Source of the DNA: JANSWP01 sp041941305
GTDB lineage: Bacteria > Bacteroidota > Bacteroidia > Chitinophagales > Saprospiraceae
Direction of reading: 5' to 3'
DNA length: 64,000 nt
Assembly (NCBI GenBank): GCA_041941305.1
Contig: JBGTQJ010000004.1
Location: 186,001 to 250,000, forward strand
Shown here: piece after piece, positions 16,504 to 25,182 of the stretch
How the letters are laid out: each line of letters opens with the position of its first letter
Numbering within the stretch: position 1 is the stretch's first letter
Made by a program: the position numbers and the translations under genes
The notes under the pieces: generated by a model
The model's database searches: none
What the model was told of the DNA's origin: nothing
The model's input: only the letters and a program-made list of their open reading frames with translations

Positions 16504-17919
16504 TTAAAACTTGACTCTCAATCCAGTCAATACGCCAATAGAAAAATATTCCTGATTAAGTGAGTAACTGCTCTTGGAAAATGGATTCAGGTAATATCTG
16601 AAATTGGGCTCAACAATTAATCGAAGACTTTCAGTGAATTTATAGTTGAGTCCAATGCTTCCATAAATGCTTACACCCAAGCTATTTCGGAATGCCGGGT
16701 AGGCATTGGAATCACTGGATGTAATAGATACTGGCCTTAAGGAATCAGAGAGCAATTCTCCTTTTTGCCTAAATAGCAAATTGATATTCGCTCCAGCATT
16801 TACAGAATAAGTCCATTTTTCAGATGTGACTTCAAAGCCAGCAATTAGCGGGATGTCCAGCATATGAAATCGGTTGTAGGAAATGTGGTGGCGATCCCCA
16901 TTTTCATAAGTGGTGTCTATTTTGATGATTTCACCGGTAATAGGATCCGTAGTCGTCTTAATGATTACCTCTAAAACGTTTTCTTCAATAAAATCAAATT
17001 TCTCATTGATTTGTGCGTATACCAGCCCCGTTCTAAATGCAAATCCTCTCTTGCTTACCATTGATAACCTCAATCCACTTGAGAAGGCATATCTAAAAGA
17101 TTCTGAAGCTTCTCTGGCTTGTAAATATTTGATATTATCCGGAGTCTTTGGTTGAAGACTTCGAACAAGCATATCTGGACCAATCACTGCATCCAAATAA
17201 ATATCAAAATTGCCTTTTTTCTCAATTTTCGGACAACCTTTTTCCGGGTCAAAAGGAAATTCCGGAAATGGCGTATCAATAAGTAATTGTTTCTGAGGAA
17301 TTTTGGAAATGCTTCCAATTGCATCTTTTTCCAGATCAAAGAGAGGAGAGCGTGTTTGTTGAATATTATCGTTTTCTGAAATGTGATTTTGAATTATTGT
17401 GGGTTCTGGCTTCTCTTCAGTATTTAAACTATTTGCCAGCTCATTCTTGTTCTCAGTTTCCTTCTTTGAAACAGATTCCTTGTTTTCATTTTCTTTCAGG
17501 AAAACAGACAGTCCTGAGTTCACTTTTGCAGCGCTGCGCTGATTTTGGGATTTTAAAGCTTTTCCTTCAGTGTATTGGCTTTCCTCAATATTTGAAGAAG
17601 TACTTTTGGTGTTAGCATTTAAGAGGGCTTCCTTATTGATTAATTGTTGTTTTTCTTGATGTTCTGTTTGGGTATCTTTTAAGGCTATAGCAGTAGTTTC
17701 GAGTTGAGGGTCTCCCTGGTGTGAAAAGTAAAATCCGACACTGGCGATTATCAAGCTGGTGAGCAGGGCTACTCCCCAATTTCGGAGCATCCATAATTTT
17801 GCGCGGTGAAGTGGCGTTCGTTTTTTGTCAATTTTGTCCCAAATATGCATAGGTGGAGTTGAGTTGTATTCACCCAACTTCTCTCTAAAAATGCGGTCAC
17901 TTCTATTTTGGTTTTCCAT
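16504..17919 (-). CDS. Probable anti-sigma factor / outer-membrane barrel fusion
   Basis: From the ATG at 17919 the protein has 471 residues. Residues 1-45 look cytoplasmic and basic (NQNRSDRIFREKLGEYNSTP), one transmembrane helix follows at 47-65 (WGVALLTSLIIASVGFYF), then a low-complexity Gln/Asn/Lys/Glu spacer (about 70-220), and finally a beta-barrel-like domain ending in an aromatic-rich strand and VKF. The gene lies directly behind an ECF sigma-factor gene on the same strand, the standard layout for a sigma factor and its membrane partner in Bacteroidota. I infer that it restrains the sigma factor. The upstream in-frame ATG at 17976 would add residues unlike a start and is less likely. 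Confidence 0.75.
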   Translation of the reverse strand: MENQNRSDRIFREKLGEYNSTPPMHIWDKIDKKRTPLHRAKLWMLRNWGVALLTSLIIASVGFYFSHQGDPQLETTAIALKDTQTEHQEKQQLINKEALLNANTKSTSSNIEESQYTEGKALKSQNQRSAAKVNSGLSVFLKENENKESVSKKETENKNELANSLNTEEKPEPTIIQNHISENDNIQQTRSPLFDLEKDAIGSISKIPQKQLLIDTPFPEFPFDPEKGCPKIEKKGNFDIYLDAVIGPDMLVRSLQPKTPDNIKYLQAREASESFRYAFSSGLRLSMVSKRGFAFRTGLVYAQINEKFDFIEENVLEVIIKTTTDPITGEIIKIDTTYENGDRHHISYNRFHMLDIPLIAGFEVTSEKWTYSVNAGANINLLFRQKGELLSDSLRPVSITSSDSNAYPAFRNSLGVSIYGSIGLNYKFTESLRLIVEPNFRYYLNPFSKSSYSLNQEYFSIGVLTGLRVKF

Positions 17920-17978
17920 GTTCAATATTTTATTCCGCGCCAGGCTCCACGATGCTATGTTGATAATCTTTGCCATTT

Positions 17979-18064
17979 TTTTTGTGTTATTGTGTTGGCG
18001 TATTTATGCGTTGATGTCTGAAATAAGGATATCAAGACTTAAACACGAAAACACCTAAACACTC
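17979..18064. repeat. Hairpin with repeated TTGTGTT / AACAC words
   Basis: TTTGTGTTATTGTGTTGG (left arm, ending at 18000) is complementary in wording to AAACACGAAAACACCTAAACAC (right arm, 18041-18062). The right arm overlaps the stop codon of the sigma-factor gene. It fills most of the sigma/anti-sigma spacer. Confidence 0.45.
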
Positions 18065-18600
18065 ATCACTGCGATTTCTTCCAATTCCAGAACCTGAGAT
18101 TGCAACATTTTTCTTGCTTTGACCAATTGAGAACGGGAAGTACTTTCTCCAATGCCCAATTGCTCTGCAATCTCCTTGTGACTATAGCCCTCGATCGCAT
18201 ACAAATTGAAAACCACTCGGTAACCCTGAGGTAGATTGGCTACCAGTTTCAATAACTCTTCCTCCCCCAGTTGTGAAAAAACTTCAGGGGCAGATGGATT
18301 GTCAGGATAAGTCTCAATACCAATTTGCTCTTTTTTAAAGCTGCTTTTTTGATAATTCTTTAAAGCAGTATTGATAACTATTCTTCTAATCCAACCCTCA
18401 AAAGAACCTTGAAATTTGAATGTATGGACCTTGTCAAATACCTGAATAAAAGCATCCTGCAAAATATCTTCTGCTTCCATGTAGTGTCTCGTGTAGCGTC
18501 GGCAGACATTGAGCATCTTGCCAGCATAACGTCGAAACACTTCCTGTTGGCAGGAACGGTCTTCGCGGATACAGCCTTTTACCAGGTCTTTTTCAGTCAC
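18055..18600 (-). CDS. ECF sigma factor
   Basis: A 181-residue RNA polymerase sigma factor with region 2 (about 10-75: YMEAEDILQDAFIQVFDKVHT) and region 4 (about 118-172: LPQGYRVVFNLYAIEGYSHK, then a helix-turn-helix around IGESTSRSQLVKARKML). It should redirect polymerase to an extracytoplasmic-stress regulon. The barrel/anti-sigma-like gene follows on the same strand after a 135-nt gap, which contains a word-repeat hairpin. There is no fused extra domain. The ATG at 18600 is the natural start (MTEKDLVKGC). Confidence 0.93.
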   Translation of the reverse strand: MTEKDLVKGCIREDRSCQQEVFRRYAGKMLNVCRRYTRHYMEAEDILQDAFIQVFDKVHTFKFQGSFEGWIRRIVINTALKNYQKSSFKKEQIGIETYPDNPSAPEVFSQLGEEELLKLVANLPQGYRVVFNLYAIEGYSHKEIAEQLGIGESTSRSQLVKARKMLQSQVLELEEIAVMSV

Positions 18601-18921
18601 GTATTTTAGACTTTTAGAAATTGAAAGACATTAGGTTGATGTTTGAAAATGGCAATTCGCTGCCTGAATCTTGAAAATTAGTTTTTTTTTTTGAATAACC
18701 AACAATTTAATCCCTGCTTTGACGGAAGTTTGTCATTTTAACAAAAGAGAATTTTTCTGAAAACAGATATTGCAAAACATTCTATATCAGTGTTTTAGAT
18801 TTGATTTTGAGTTTATTGAACGATTCTCCAATAGAATCGGTTAGCATTCTGTTCTTACAAAAAAACATAGGCGCTTAATTGCTCCATATACTAACCAAAA
18901 TAAAACCTAATTTCACCCGCT
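18601..18921. other. Divergent intergenic region
   Basis: It separates the leftward sigma factor from the rightward transporter, so it must hold both promoters. I see no clean TAnnTTTG match. A small hairpin GATTCT-CCAAT-AGAATC lies near 18822-18838. No small gene found. Confidence 0.35.
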
Positions 18922-20175
18922 ATGCTCATCAAAACAATTCAAGTTTACATCCAATCATTCAGTGGATTGTCAAGAGAAGTCTGGCTGCTCGCTGCGGTTA
19001 CACTTATCAACCGAAGTGGGATGATGGTACTTCCTTTTTTGACATTGTATACGACAGAAGAACTAGGATTTTCTTTAAGCCAGGCAGGAATTGCTGCGAG
19101 TGCTTTTGGCGTTGGTTCCCTGGGGGGCTCCTGGCTTGGAGGTAAGCTTGCTGATGTGATTGGAGAATTCAAAACTCAATTCTGGAGTTTGTTCCTCAGC
19201 GGTTTTGGATTTTTCTTTTTGTTGACAGTAAAAGATTTCTATCCTTTCTGCTTTGCTGTTTTTCTGGCAGCTTTTATTGCAGATATTTATAGACCAGCTA
19301 TGATGTCAGCTGTTGGCACTTATAGCAAACCTGAAGCTCGTGCCAGAGCCATGTCTTTGATTCGATTAGCCATCAATGTTGGATTTGCTGGGGGAGCTGT
19401 AGCTGGAGGTGTCTTGGCTGCCAATGTGGGCTATCATTGGCTATTGATTATTGAAGGAGTCACTTGTATGGCAGCGGGGATATTCTTCTGGTTTGCACTG
19501 CCAAACCATGATACGATTAAAAAAGAACAAAAGAAACTGGTCAATAAGGCACTGGTGAAATCCCCATATCAAGATGGATTTTATCTGGTTTTTATTTCGC
19601 TTTTACTGATCAATGCTATTGCTTTTATGCAATTGTTTAATACGATTCCACTATTCTTTAAGCAAGAAATGGGAATGAACGAAGACCAAATTGGCGTATT
19701 GATGTTTTTAAACGGAATTCTTCTTTTTGCCTTCGAAATGCCAGTGGTATATATCTTAGAAAAAAAGTTCAACAAGTTGTCCATGACCGCTTTGGGGACT
19801 GTCATAATAGGCTTCTCCTTTTTGGTCTTTAACTTTTTTAGTTGGACGCTTCTAGTAGCAGTGGTTTCAATTATCTTAATCACTTTTGGAGAAATGATTA
19901 GTTTCCCCTTCAGCAACGCTACCGTGTTGGACAGGGCTGATGAAAATAGTCGTGGAGAATATATGGGATTATACGCCAGCATGTTTTCATTATCCTTCAT
20001 TTTTGCACCGATAATAGGAACATGGTTGGCAGAAAATTACGGTTTTGATACACTATGGTATGTAACGGGGGGATTGAGTTTGCTTGCAGCTTTTGGTATT
20101 TGGGAATTAAAAGATCGACTCAACAAAAGAGTAGATAAAAATGTAGAGATTTTGGATGCACCAATGGTAGAATAA
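18922..20175 (+). CDS. MFS transporter (DHA1-like)
   Basis: The 417-residue polytopic membrane protein has about twelve hydrophobic segments. The MFS signature between helices 2 and 3 is visible (GGSWLGGKLADVIGEFKT), and helices 4-5 contain SLIRLAINVGFAGGAVAGGV. The pattern fits proton-driven drug or metabolite export of the MdtH/YdeE type. Substrate unknown. The start at 18922 gives a short cytoplasmic N-terminus before helix 1. Codon use is like its neighbours. Confidence 0.9.
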   Translation: MLIKTIQVYIQSFSGLSREVWLLAAVTLINRSGMMVLPFLTLYTTEELGFSLSQAGIAASAFGVGSLGGSWLGGKLADVIGEFKTQFWSLFLSGFGFFFLLTVKDFYPFCFAVFLAAFIADIYRPAMMSAVGTYSKPEARARAMSLIRLAINVGFAGGAVAGGVLAANVGYHWLLIIEGVTCMAAGIFFWFALPNHDTIKKEQKKLVNKALVKSPYQDGFYLVFISLLLINAIAFMQLFNTIPLFFKQEMGMNEDQIGVLMFLNGILLFAFEMPVVYILEKKFNKLSMTALGTVIIGFSFLVFNFFSWTLLVAVVSIILITFGEMISFPFSNATVLDRADENSRGEYMGLYASMFSLSFIFAPIIGTWLAENYGFDTLWYVTGGLSLLAAFGIWELKDRLNKRVDKNVEILDAPMVE

Positions 20176-20203
20176 TCACAGGGACTCAGTTTTTTTGAAT
20201 ATG

Positions 20204-20231
20204 GCACTGACAACTGATAATTGCCAGCTGA
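20204..20231. repeat. Heptad repeat in intergenic region
   Basis: Four consecutive 7-bp units (GCACTGA, CAACTGA, TAATTGC, CAGCTGA) of approximate consensus nAnCTGA follow the transporter gene. Single arm only; no complementary arm is evident. Confidence 0.35.
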
Positions 20232-20293
20232 TTTTTTTTCGTTAAAAACTGGTCACCCTTCGAAAAAAAGTGCATATAGATTTCAGACATCGC

Positions 20294-20301
20294 TATTTTT
20301 G
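20294..20301 (+). promoter_or_regulatory. Predicted promoter of the 20383 gene
   Basis: TATTTTTG matches TAnnTTTG, 80 nt before the start codon. The leader hairpin at 20323-20356 lies just downstream of the likely transcription start. Confidence 0.45.
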
Positions 20302-20322
20302 TAAAATCACGCAAGACTTTTA

Positions 20323-20356
20323 TGGAGGATTTTTAGTCAAATCTGAAAATCCTCCA
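20323..20356 (+). promoter_or_regulatory. 5' leader hairpin
   Basis: TGGAGGATTTT pairs perfectly with AAAATCCTCCA around a 12-nt loop, ending 26 nt before the ATG of the barrel protein. There is no T-run after it, so it is not a typical terminator; it may stabilise or control the leader. Confidence 0.45.
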
Positions 20357-20382
20357 CACATATCTCCTGAAATCCTGCGCTT

Positions 20383-21432
20383 ATGACCCAGTTAAGACTT
20401 CTACTTTCACTACTTGCCCTATTCTTGTCTTTGAATAGCTTTGCCCATCATTGTGAGTGTTACGCAAAAGTTCACATTGATTCACTGGAAAAACAAGGCA
20501 ACCAACTGCTCATCCATTATACCATCAAAGGAGATCTTACCTATCACATCAAGAAAGTTACAGTTTTTAATCGCTCCCAGGATCAAACAATAGAAGTCAT
20601 TAGCATTTCAGGGGACAATACGAATTTGAAACCCAATACCCCTTATACTTTGAGGTGGGATGTTTTAGTAGATGTACCAATTATCGAAAACATTCAAAAG
20701 CAGGATTTTTTGATTGAATTGTATTTGACTACCCAAGCCTGCAAATATGCCAAACGTTGGCGCAATATGAGTTTTGGGACGATGGCAGTTCCCTTGACTG
20801 GATTCACTTTTGGCAATAAAACCAGATCGAGAGGCTTGGGGATGAGTTATGAATTGGGTATTTGGTTGGATAAGAAACTGGGGAATAATGGTGTTTTTGG
20901 GTTGGATCTTTATTTCGCTCAATATGGTTTTGGTTTGGATAGGGCCAATGATGTTTTGTTTCAAGGAGAATCAGTTGATGTTAAAAACGCCAGGATGAGG
21001 CTCCGCTCATTGAACATTGCCCCCAGCATAAAATGGAAAATTGGCAATTCGCAACCCTTTTTTGGAATCAATATCGGCGCTCATGTTAGTGGGAAAGTGA
21101 AATTTAGAGCAGATGGTGAAAGATATAAAGAACAGGTTTTTGACAATAATGTGGTCTTTCCTACCGGAAGTTTTGCTTCTCAAATCAATCAGGCGAATAT
21201 TGGTTGGTTTTTGGGAATGGAATGGTACGACGAAAAGAGAAATGCAGTCGTGTTTTGGAAATATGGAGGACAGCTTGTCGATTTGGTCTGGCATTCTTAC
21301 TGGGCAGGCTCATCGGGAAACGATGAAAGTGAGAATGTACTTGGACTGTTGAATAATGAGTTGCGCTACACTTATTTATCTTTTGGAATCAGGTGGCAGC
21401 TCTCTCAAAATTTGGTAAAATATAAAGGTTAG
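20383..21432 (+). CDS. Exported outer-membrane barrel-like protein, unknown
   Basis: The 349-residue protein has a signal peptide (about 1-21, ending SFA), then HHCECYAK, an immunoglobulin-like beta domain (about 25-115) and a C-terminal region of alternating strands (about 125-349) with Gly- and aromatic-rich turns (FFGINIGAHVSG, FLGMEWYDEKRN), typical of a small outer-membrane barrel. I do not recognise a named family. It precedes the C14 caspase-like gene by 74 nt, with a GATGAAT-word hairpin between them; the two may be co-transcribed. Confidence 0.6.
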   Translation: MTQLRLLLSLLALFLSLNSFAHHCECYAKVHIDSLEKQGNQLLIHYTIKGDLTYHIKKVTVFNRSQDQTIEVISISGDNTNLKPNTPYTLRWDVLVDVPIIENIQKQDFLIELYLTTQACKYAKRWRNMSFGTMAVPLTGFTFGNKTRSRGLGMSYELGIWLDKKLGNNGVFGLDLYFAQYGFGLDRANDVLFQGESVDVKNARMRLRSLNIAPSIKWKIGNSQPFFGINIGAHVSGKVKFRADGERYKEQVFDNNVVFPTGSFASQINQANIGWFLGMEWYDEKRNAVVFWKYGGQLVDLVWHSYWAGSSGNDESENVLGLLNNELRYTYLSFGIRWQLSQNLVKYKG

Positions 21433-21433
21433 A

Positions 21434-21496
21434 TAATGATGAATGATGAGTGATGAATTTAGAATCATCCATCCTTCATCGTTTATCATTTATCAT
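21434..21496. repeat. Hairpin with repeated GATGAAT words
   Basis: TAATGATGAATGATGAGTGA (from 21434) faces CTTCATCGTTTATCATTTAT (from 21474), imperfect complements made of 7-bp words. It fills the gap between two same-strand genes. Confidence 0.5.
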
Positions 21497-21506
21497 GTAA
21501 TAAGAA

Positions 21507-22976
21507 ATGATGAAAACGATCTTCTCAATCCTCTCCATTTTTCTTGCTTCAAATTTGATGCTCGCTCAATGTCCTGTTAGCTTTTATGACCTCAATACTT
21601 TGATAGACGTAGGTACTGAGATTGTGATGGACGAGTGGGGTGAACAAAAAGCTTATGAAACTTCTGAGATGTATCAGCGAAGGTTGCGGGGGCAATGGAA
21701 ACCACAGGAGTTAATTACCCGAGATTCTATAAAAAATGCATTGAAGGCAAGCTTTGTGAATAGTTTGCCTACTCAAATGAACTTTGATATTTTAGGAGGC
21801 TATGATTTGGGAAGAGAAGCATTCAAAGTAGATATTGAATGCCTGGGAATTTTTTATGTATCCGTACCTGAGGAGCAGGCTAAAGCTTTTGAATCAGATG
21901 ATGAGAAATATCTAAAGCATAAGGATTTTGCGATTTATGACAATGAGTGGGAGTTGATGATAGCAGAAATTTACAGCCCAAAATTGAAAAACGGCTATTT
22001 CTATAAATCTGAAAAATATATTCAGACCTCACCTCAAAAAGAAGTCGGACAATTGAGGAATTTGCAATTGATGACGCAAGTGCAGACTGATAAATTACCG
22101 GAATTGGTCGTAATGGAAACCCCGGATCATCCCATGCCTGACGGGCATTACGACATACACGAAAACTTGCCTGAAACACTGAATCAAAGCGATGATGGAA
22201 TTGCAGTATTAATTGGAAACAATGAATACGAAAAAGCCGGAGATGTCAATTTTGCAATACAGGATGTAAAGGTGATGCGTAAATACCTGATTGAGGTATT
22301 AGGCTATCAGGATGAAAATATTTTGGTGTTTAATGACCTTAAGAAAAGCGATTTTGAAGAAGTATTTGGCAGTTATGACAATCACCGGGGTAAATTATTC
22401 AACAAAGCTCAACGCGGCGAAAGCGACATTTTTATTTTTTATTCAGGACATGGTGCTCCTGGTCTAAATAACCAAAAAGCCTATTTTTTACCGGTAGATT
22501 GTGCTCCTTCTCAGGCAGAGTTTTCAGGCTACTCTTTGAATTTATTTTTGGAAAACCTTTCCAAGGTACCTGCGAATTCCAAAACCGTTGTGATCGATGC
22601 CTGTTTTTCTGGAATTGATTTAATAGAAGGTATTTCTGCTGCGCCTCCAGTAAAAATTCGCCAACGAGCTACCAATTTTGATGATGGAAAAACTTTGGTG
22701 ATGACTTCTTCTGAAGCCAAGGAGGTATCTACCTGGTATTACGGCAAAGAACATGGTCTGTTTACCTACTTTTTCCTTAAAGCCATACACGACCACAGCA
22801 ATTCTGATATAGATGGCAATGATCAATTGACCTACCGGGAATTATTTGAATATGTAAGCGACCTAAAAAATGGAGTACCTTATTGTGCTGGGCTTTTGGT
22901 CAACGGTGTATTACAACATCCCGTAGTGGTTATGGGAGAAAATCTACTCGACGAAGAATTTGTAAGATATAAATAA
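21507..22976 (+). CDS. Exported caspase-family (C14) protein
   Basis: The 489-residue protein has a signal peptide (about 1-21), an unrecognised N-terminal domain (about 22-225), then a metacaspase-like peptidase domain (about 230-400) starting GIAVLIGNNEYEKAG. The catalytic dyad is intact: H315 in FYSGHGAPG and C366 in VIDACFSG. The later segment carries SDIDGNDQLTYRELFEYV, reminiscent of the substrate-side loops of this family. Peptidases of this type cut after Lys/Arg or Asp. An extracytoplasmic caspase is notable because most bacterial relatives act inside the cell. Palindromic element B follows the gene. Confidence 0.87.
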   Translation: MMKTIFSILSIFLASNLMLAQCPVSFYDLNTLIDVGTEIVMDEWGEQKAYETSEMYQRRLRGQWKPQELITRDSIKNALKASFVNSLPTQMNFDILGGYDLGREAFKVDIECLGIFYVSVPEEQAKAFESDDEKYLKHKDFAIYDNEWELMIAEIYSPKLKNGYFYKSEKYIQTSPQKEVGQLRNLQLMTQVQTDKLPELVVMETPDHPMPDGHYDIHENLPETLNQSDDGIAVLIGNNEYEKAGDVNFAIQDVKVMRKYLIEVLGYQDENILVFNDLKKSDFEEVFGSYDNHRGKLFNKAQRGESDIFIFYSGHGAPGLNNQKAYFLPVDCAPSQAEFSGYSLNLFLENLSKVPANSKTVVIDACFSGIDLIEGISAAPPVKIRQRATNFDDGKTLVMTSSEAKEVSTWYYGKEHGLFTYFFLKAIHDHSNSDIDGNDQLTYRELFEYVSDLKNGVPYCAGLLVNGVLQHPVVVMGENLLDEEFVRYK

Positions 22977-22979
22977 AAA

Positions 22980-23140
22980 TAAGTTCCTATTCATAATTAT
23001 GTATAAGTTATTTCGAGATTATTTTTTTATCAAGGGAGGCGAAAAACGCAGTCATAGCATAGCTACGGCGAGTATTTTCAACGATGCTTGATTAGAAAAG
23101 AAGCCGAAATAGCTATGCAATAATTGTGAACAGGAACTTA
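22980..23140. repeat. Palindromic element B with 36-bp terminal inverted repeats
   Basis: The ends at 22980-23015 and 23105-23140 are inverted copies, 28 of 36 positions alike (TAAGTTCCT at one tip, AGGAACTTA at the other). A second inverted pair ATCAAG/CTTGAT sits inside. The centre (23035-23078) has GAGGCGAAAAACGCAG, a 16-nt core with a TAGC/GCTA stem, and GCGAG-n2-TTTTC. The same module with a different but still paired core occurs at 51739-51782 (opposite strand). Confidence 0.65.
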
Positions 23141-23145
23141 GGTAG

Positions 23146-23164
23146 CTCCGGTTCCTAACCGGAG
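23146..23164. repeat. Short perfect hairpin CTCCGGTT/AACCGGAG
   Basis: An 8-bp perfect GC-rich palindrome with a 3-nt loop directly abuts element B and precedes the next gene. It may be a transcript end or a small palindromic repeat. Confidence 0.4.
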
Positions 23165-23232
23165 TTCCAAGCTTTAAGATTTATATACCGAAGTAACTTT
23201 CCTATTTGCTTTCACTATTTAAAATCAAAATC

Positions 23233-23790
23233 ATGAAAAAGACGCTTTTGATACTTTTAGCGGCATTTTTGGTGGTAACCTTAAGCCGCGAAACAGGACT
23301 ATTGGAATTGAATTATAACCAGACCAATTTCCAAAGCAATGCAACCAGTTCAGGGGGCAGATTGGTGTCAAAGGACCGAAGAATTAGCAATCAAACTTTG
23401 ATGGAAAAAGAAAGCAGAACCAATCAAGCGATTATTCAAATTAATTGGGATACAACGGAACAATTACAACAAAAAGGGGATACTTTAATTTTCAATATTA
23501 CTCAATTTGAAATGGAAGGTGCTCTATACAGACCTTTATCCAAGAACATTCAATCCCGAATCGAGGGAAATTTTAAATATAAATACTATCTGGAGAATAT
23601 GGATAGCCTGCCAAGATTGGAAAACCAAACCTTTGCCAGGTCTATCGACTTTAGTTATGACATTTCTGTAGAATTAAACTGTAAAATTGAAGGACTTTGT
23701 AGCAAGAGAAACGCTCGCGAAATATTGAAAACTAAATATGAAGAGAAGATTATTGAAACTGTTAAAAAAGAGTTGATAAAGGCGGCTTAA
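23233..23790 (+). CDS. Small exported protein, unknown
   Basis: From the ATG at 23233 (MKKTLLILLAAFLVVTLS) the protein has 185 residues with a clear signal peptide. The mature part is polar, with a Gln/Asn-rich stretch, an ITQFEMEGALYRPLSK segment and a C-terminal basic helix with two Cys residues (CKIEGLC). No family is recognised. The upstream in-frame ATG at 23206 would place polar residues before the signal peptide and is less likely. The TAA stop overlaps the convergent gene's stop: both share the sequence TTAA at 23787-23790. Confidence 0.55.
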   Translation: MKKTLLILLAAFLVVTLSRETGLLELNYNQTNFQSNATSSGGRLVSKDRRISNQTLMEKESRTNQAIIQINWDTTEQLQQKGDTLIFNITQFEMEGALYRPLSKNIQSRIEGNFKYKYYLENMDSLPRLENQTFARSIDFSYDISVELNCKIEGLCSKRNAREILKTKYEEKIIETVKKELIKAA

Positions 23791-24704
23791 TCCCAAAAGT
23801 AAACTTTGCGCTTTTTATAATTAATGGAAACTTTTGCCGCTTTAAAGAATGGATACCCCAAAAGACCATCCATCTTGAGTCCGAAATCTTTTTCCAGATT
23901 GGAGAAATCGGAAGTAAGGTACTTCATATCCTGAATACTGACAGATTTGATATGGGTAGATTTAATTTCTACAGCGATTTCTCGAGTAATTTTCCCATCA
24001 AGACCTCTCAATTCTTCTCTGCGAGCATTGGCGAAATTGGATTTATTCAGTTGCCTAAGTTCTTGACTGTCAATTAAATTGACTTCTGCACCTGAATCTA
24101 TTCCCATTCGAAATACTTTATTCCCAATTTTTACAGGAATGACAGGAACATGTCCTTGCAAATCAAAGCACAATTTTTCTTTAGGTTCAGCATTTTTGTG
24201 TAAAAAAGATTTGCTTGCCGGAAATATTTTGATGATAAATTTTTCGTAGTCAAAAAACAATTCGAAGTTTTTGAAAATTTCAAAACCTATTAAACCACTG
24301 AGTTTGGTTTGAGCTGCTTCTTCCAAATGAGATATGTCTATTGCAAATCCTTCGAGGTTTTCCAACTGGATATTCCCCCACTCGAAGTGATTGACCCTAA
24401 CTTCTTCAATATTTAAATCTCCTCCTACACCTCCTGCAACAAGAGTTGATGTATTTTGGAAATTATTGGAGTTGAGTATGATACCTGGAGCTCCTGTATC
24501 CAAAATGAAATTACCCACAACACCATTGATTTTTGCTTTTACTATCATCATCCCGTTCTTCAAATCAAATGGAGCATAGGCATCTGGAAGGGCAGTTACA
24601 TAAAGATTTGATTCAGTTGAGTTTGGAGCAGGCAGGAAGGCGACCTCATTCTGGGCGAAGGAGAAATTGGCAAAAAACAAACACATAACTATCCATCTTT
24701 TCAT
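23787..24704 (-). CDS. Exported retropepsin-like aspartic protease with two active-site motifs
   Basis: From the ATG at 24704 (MKRWIVMCLFFANFSFAQ) the 305-residue protein has a signal peptide and two aspartyl-protease repeats: FILDTGAPG with D69 and MGIDSGAEVNLI with D203, each followed by hydrophobic flaps (GLIGFEIFKNF and DGLLGYPFFKAA). Both D-T/S-G triads in one chain suggest a single-chain active site or two separate half-sites. It should act in the periplasm or outside. The substrate is unknown. The gene ends overlapping the stop of the neighbouring convergent gene, without a terminator. Confidence 0.8.
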   Translation of the reverse strand: MKRWIVMCLFFANFSFAQNEVAFLPAPNSTESNLYVTALPDAYAPFDLKNGMMIVKAKINGVVGNFILDTGAPGIILNSNNFQNTSTLVAGGVGGDLNIEEVRVNHFEWGNIQLENLEGFAIDISHLEEAAQTKLSGLIGFEIFKNFELFFDYEKFIIKIFPASKSFLHKNAEPKEKLCFDLQGHVPVIPVKIGNKVFRMGIDSGAEVNLIDSQELRQLNKSNFANARREELRGLDGKITREIAVEIKSTHIKSVSIQDMKYLTSDFSNLEKDFGLKMDGLLGYPFFKAAKVSINYKKRKVYFWD

Positions 24705-24710
24705 GACCAC

Positions 24711-25182
24711 CTCGTTTTTGATTGCTACAATTTGGAATGAAAGCCATTTTTTCGTTTGTCAACTTTGATTAACGTACTTTTGAGTTAACAAATGTAAAGC
24801 AAATGTAAAATAATTACAATTTGTTTTTACGATTTTATAATGTTTTGTTTACATTAAATTAACATGGGAAGAAATCTTTGAACTTTCAATTGGTAAAAGA
24901 AGCTTAAATCCTACCTTTGCGCCCCTTTTTGAAGAGGGCTGAAAACAGTTAGAATGGAGCAGATGTTCTATTCTATATTTTTCATCTAAACAGATTTTTC
25001 TAACCAATTATTCCAAAATAAGAAACCCTTAAAAAATAACTTCATCGTTTAGTTCGGCATAAGGCCTCATGAATCTTCGATTTTGTCAAATAAGTAAAGA
25101 CTGAAAGCCCAATAAGGATTGAAGTTGAACATATTTGAAGAAATCAAAAAGAGGAAGTTATTTTTTAATTACCACTAAAAAT
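24711..25182. other. Divergent intergenic region with long thiolase leader
   Basis: It holds the thiolase promoter at 24890-24919 and a leader of about 260 nt with no open frame longer than 11 codons. A partial hairpin GTTAGAA ... TTCTAAC (about 24949-25004) lies in this leader. I see no riboswitch pattern that I can name. Confidence 0.4.
24890..24919 (+). promoter_or_regulatory. Thiolase promoter (-33 TTG, -7 TACCTTTG)
   Basis: TTG at 24890-24892 and TACCTTTG at 24912-24919 are separated by 19 nt, a full match to the Bacteroidota promoter consensus. It continues CGCCCC as in the rplS promoter. Confidence 0.8.

Noticed and set aside
24912..25182. Thiolase leader considered as a riboswitch
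   Set aside because: Only a weak GTTAGAA/TTCTAAC pairing is visible; no conserved riboswitch core that I can recognise.
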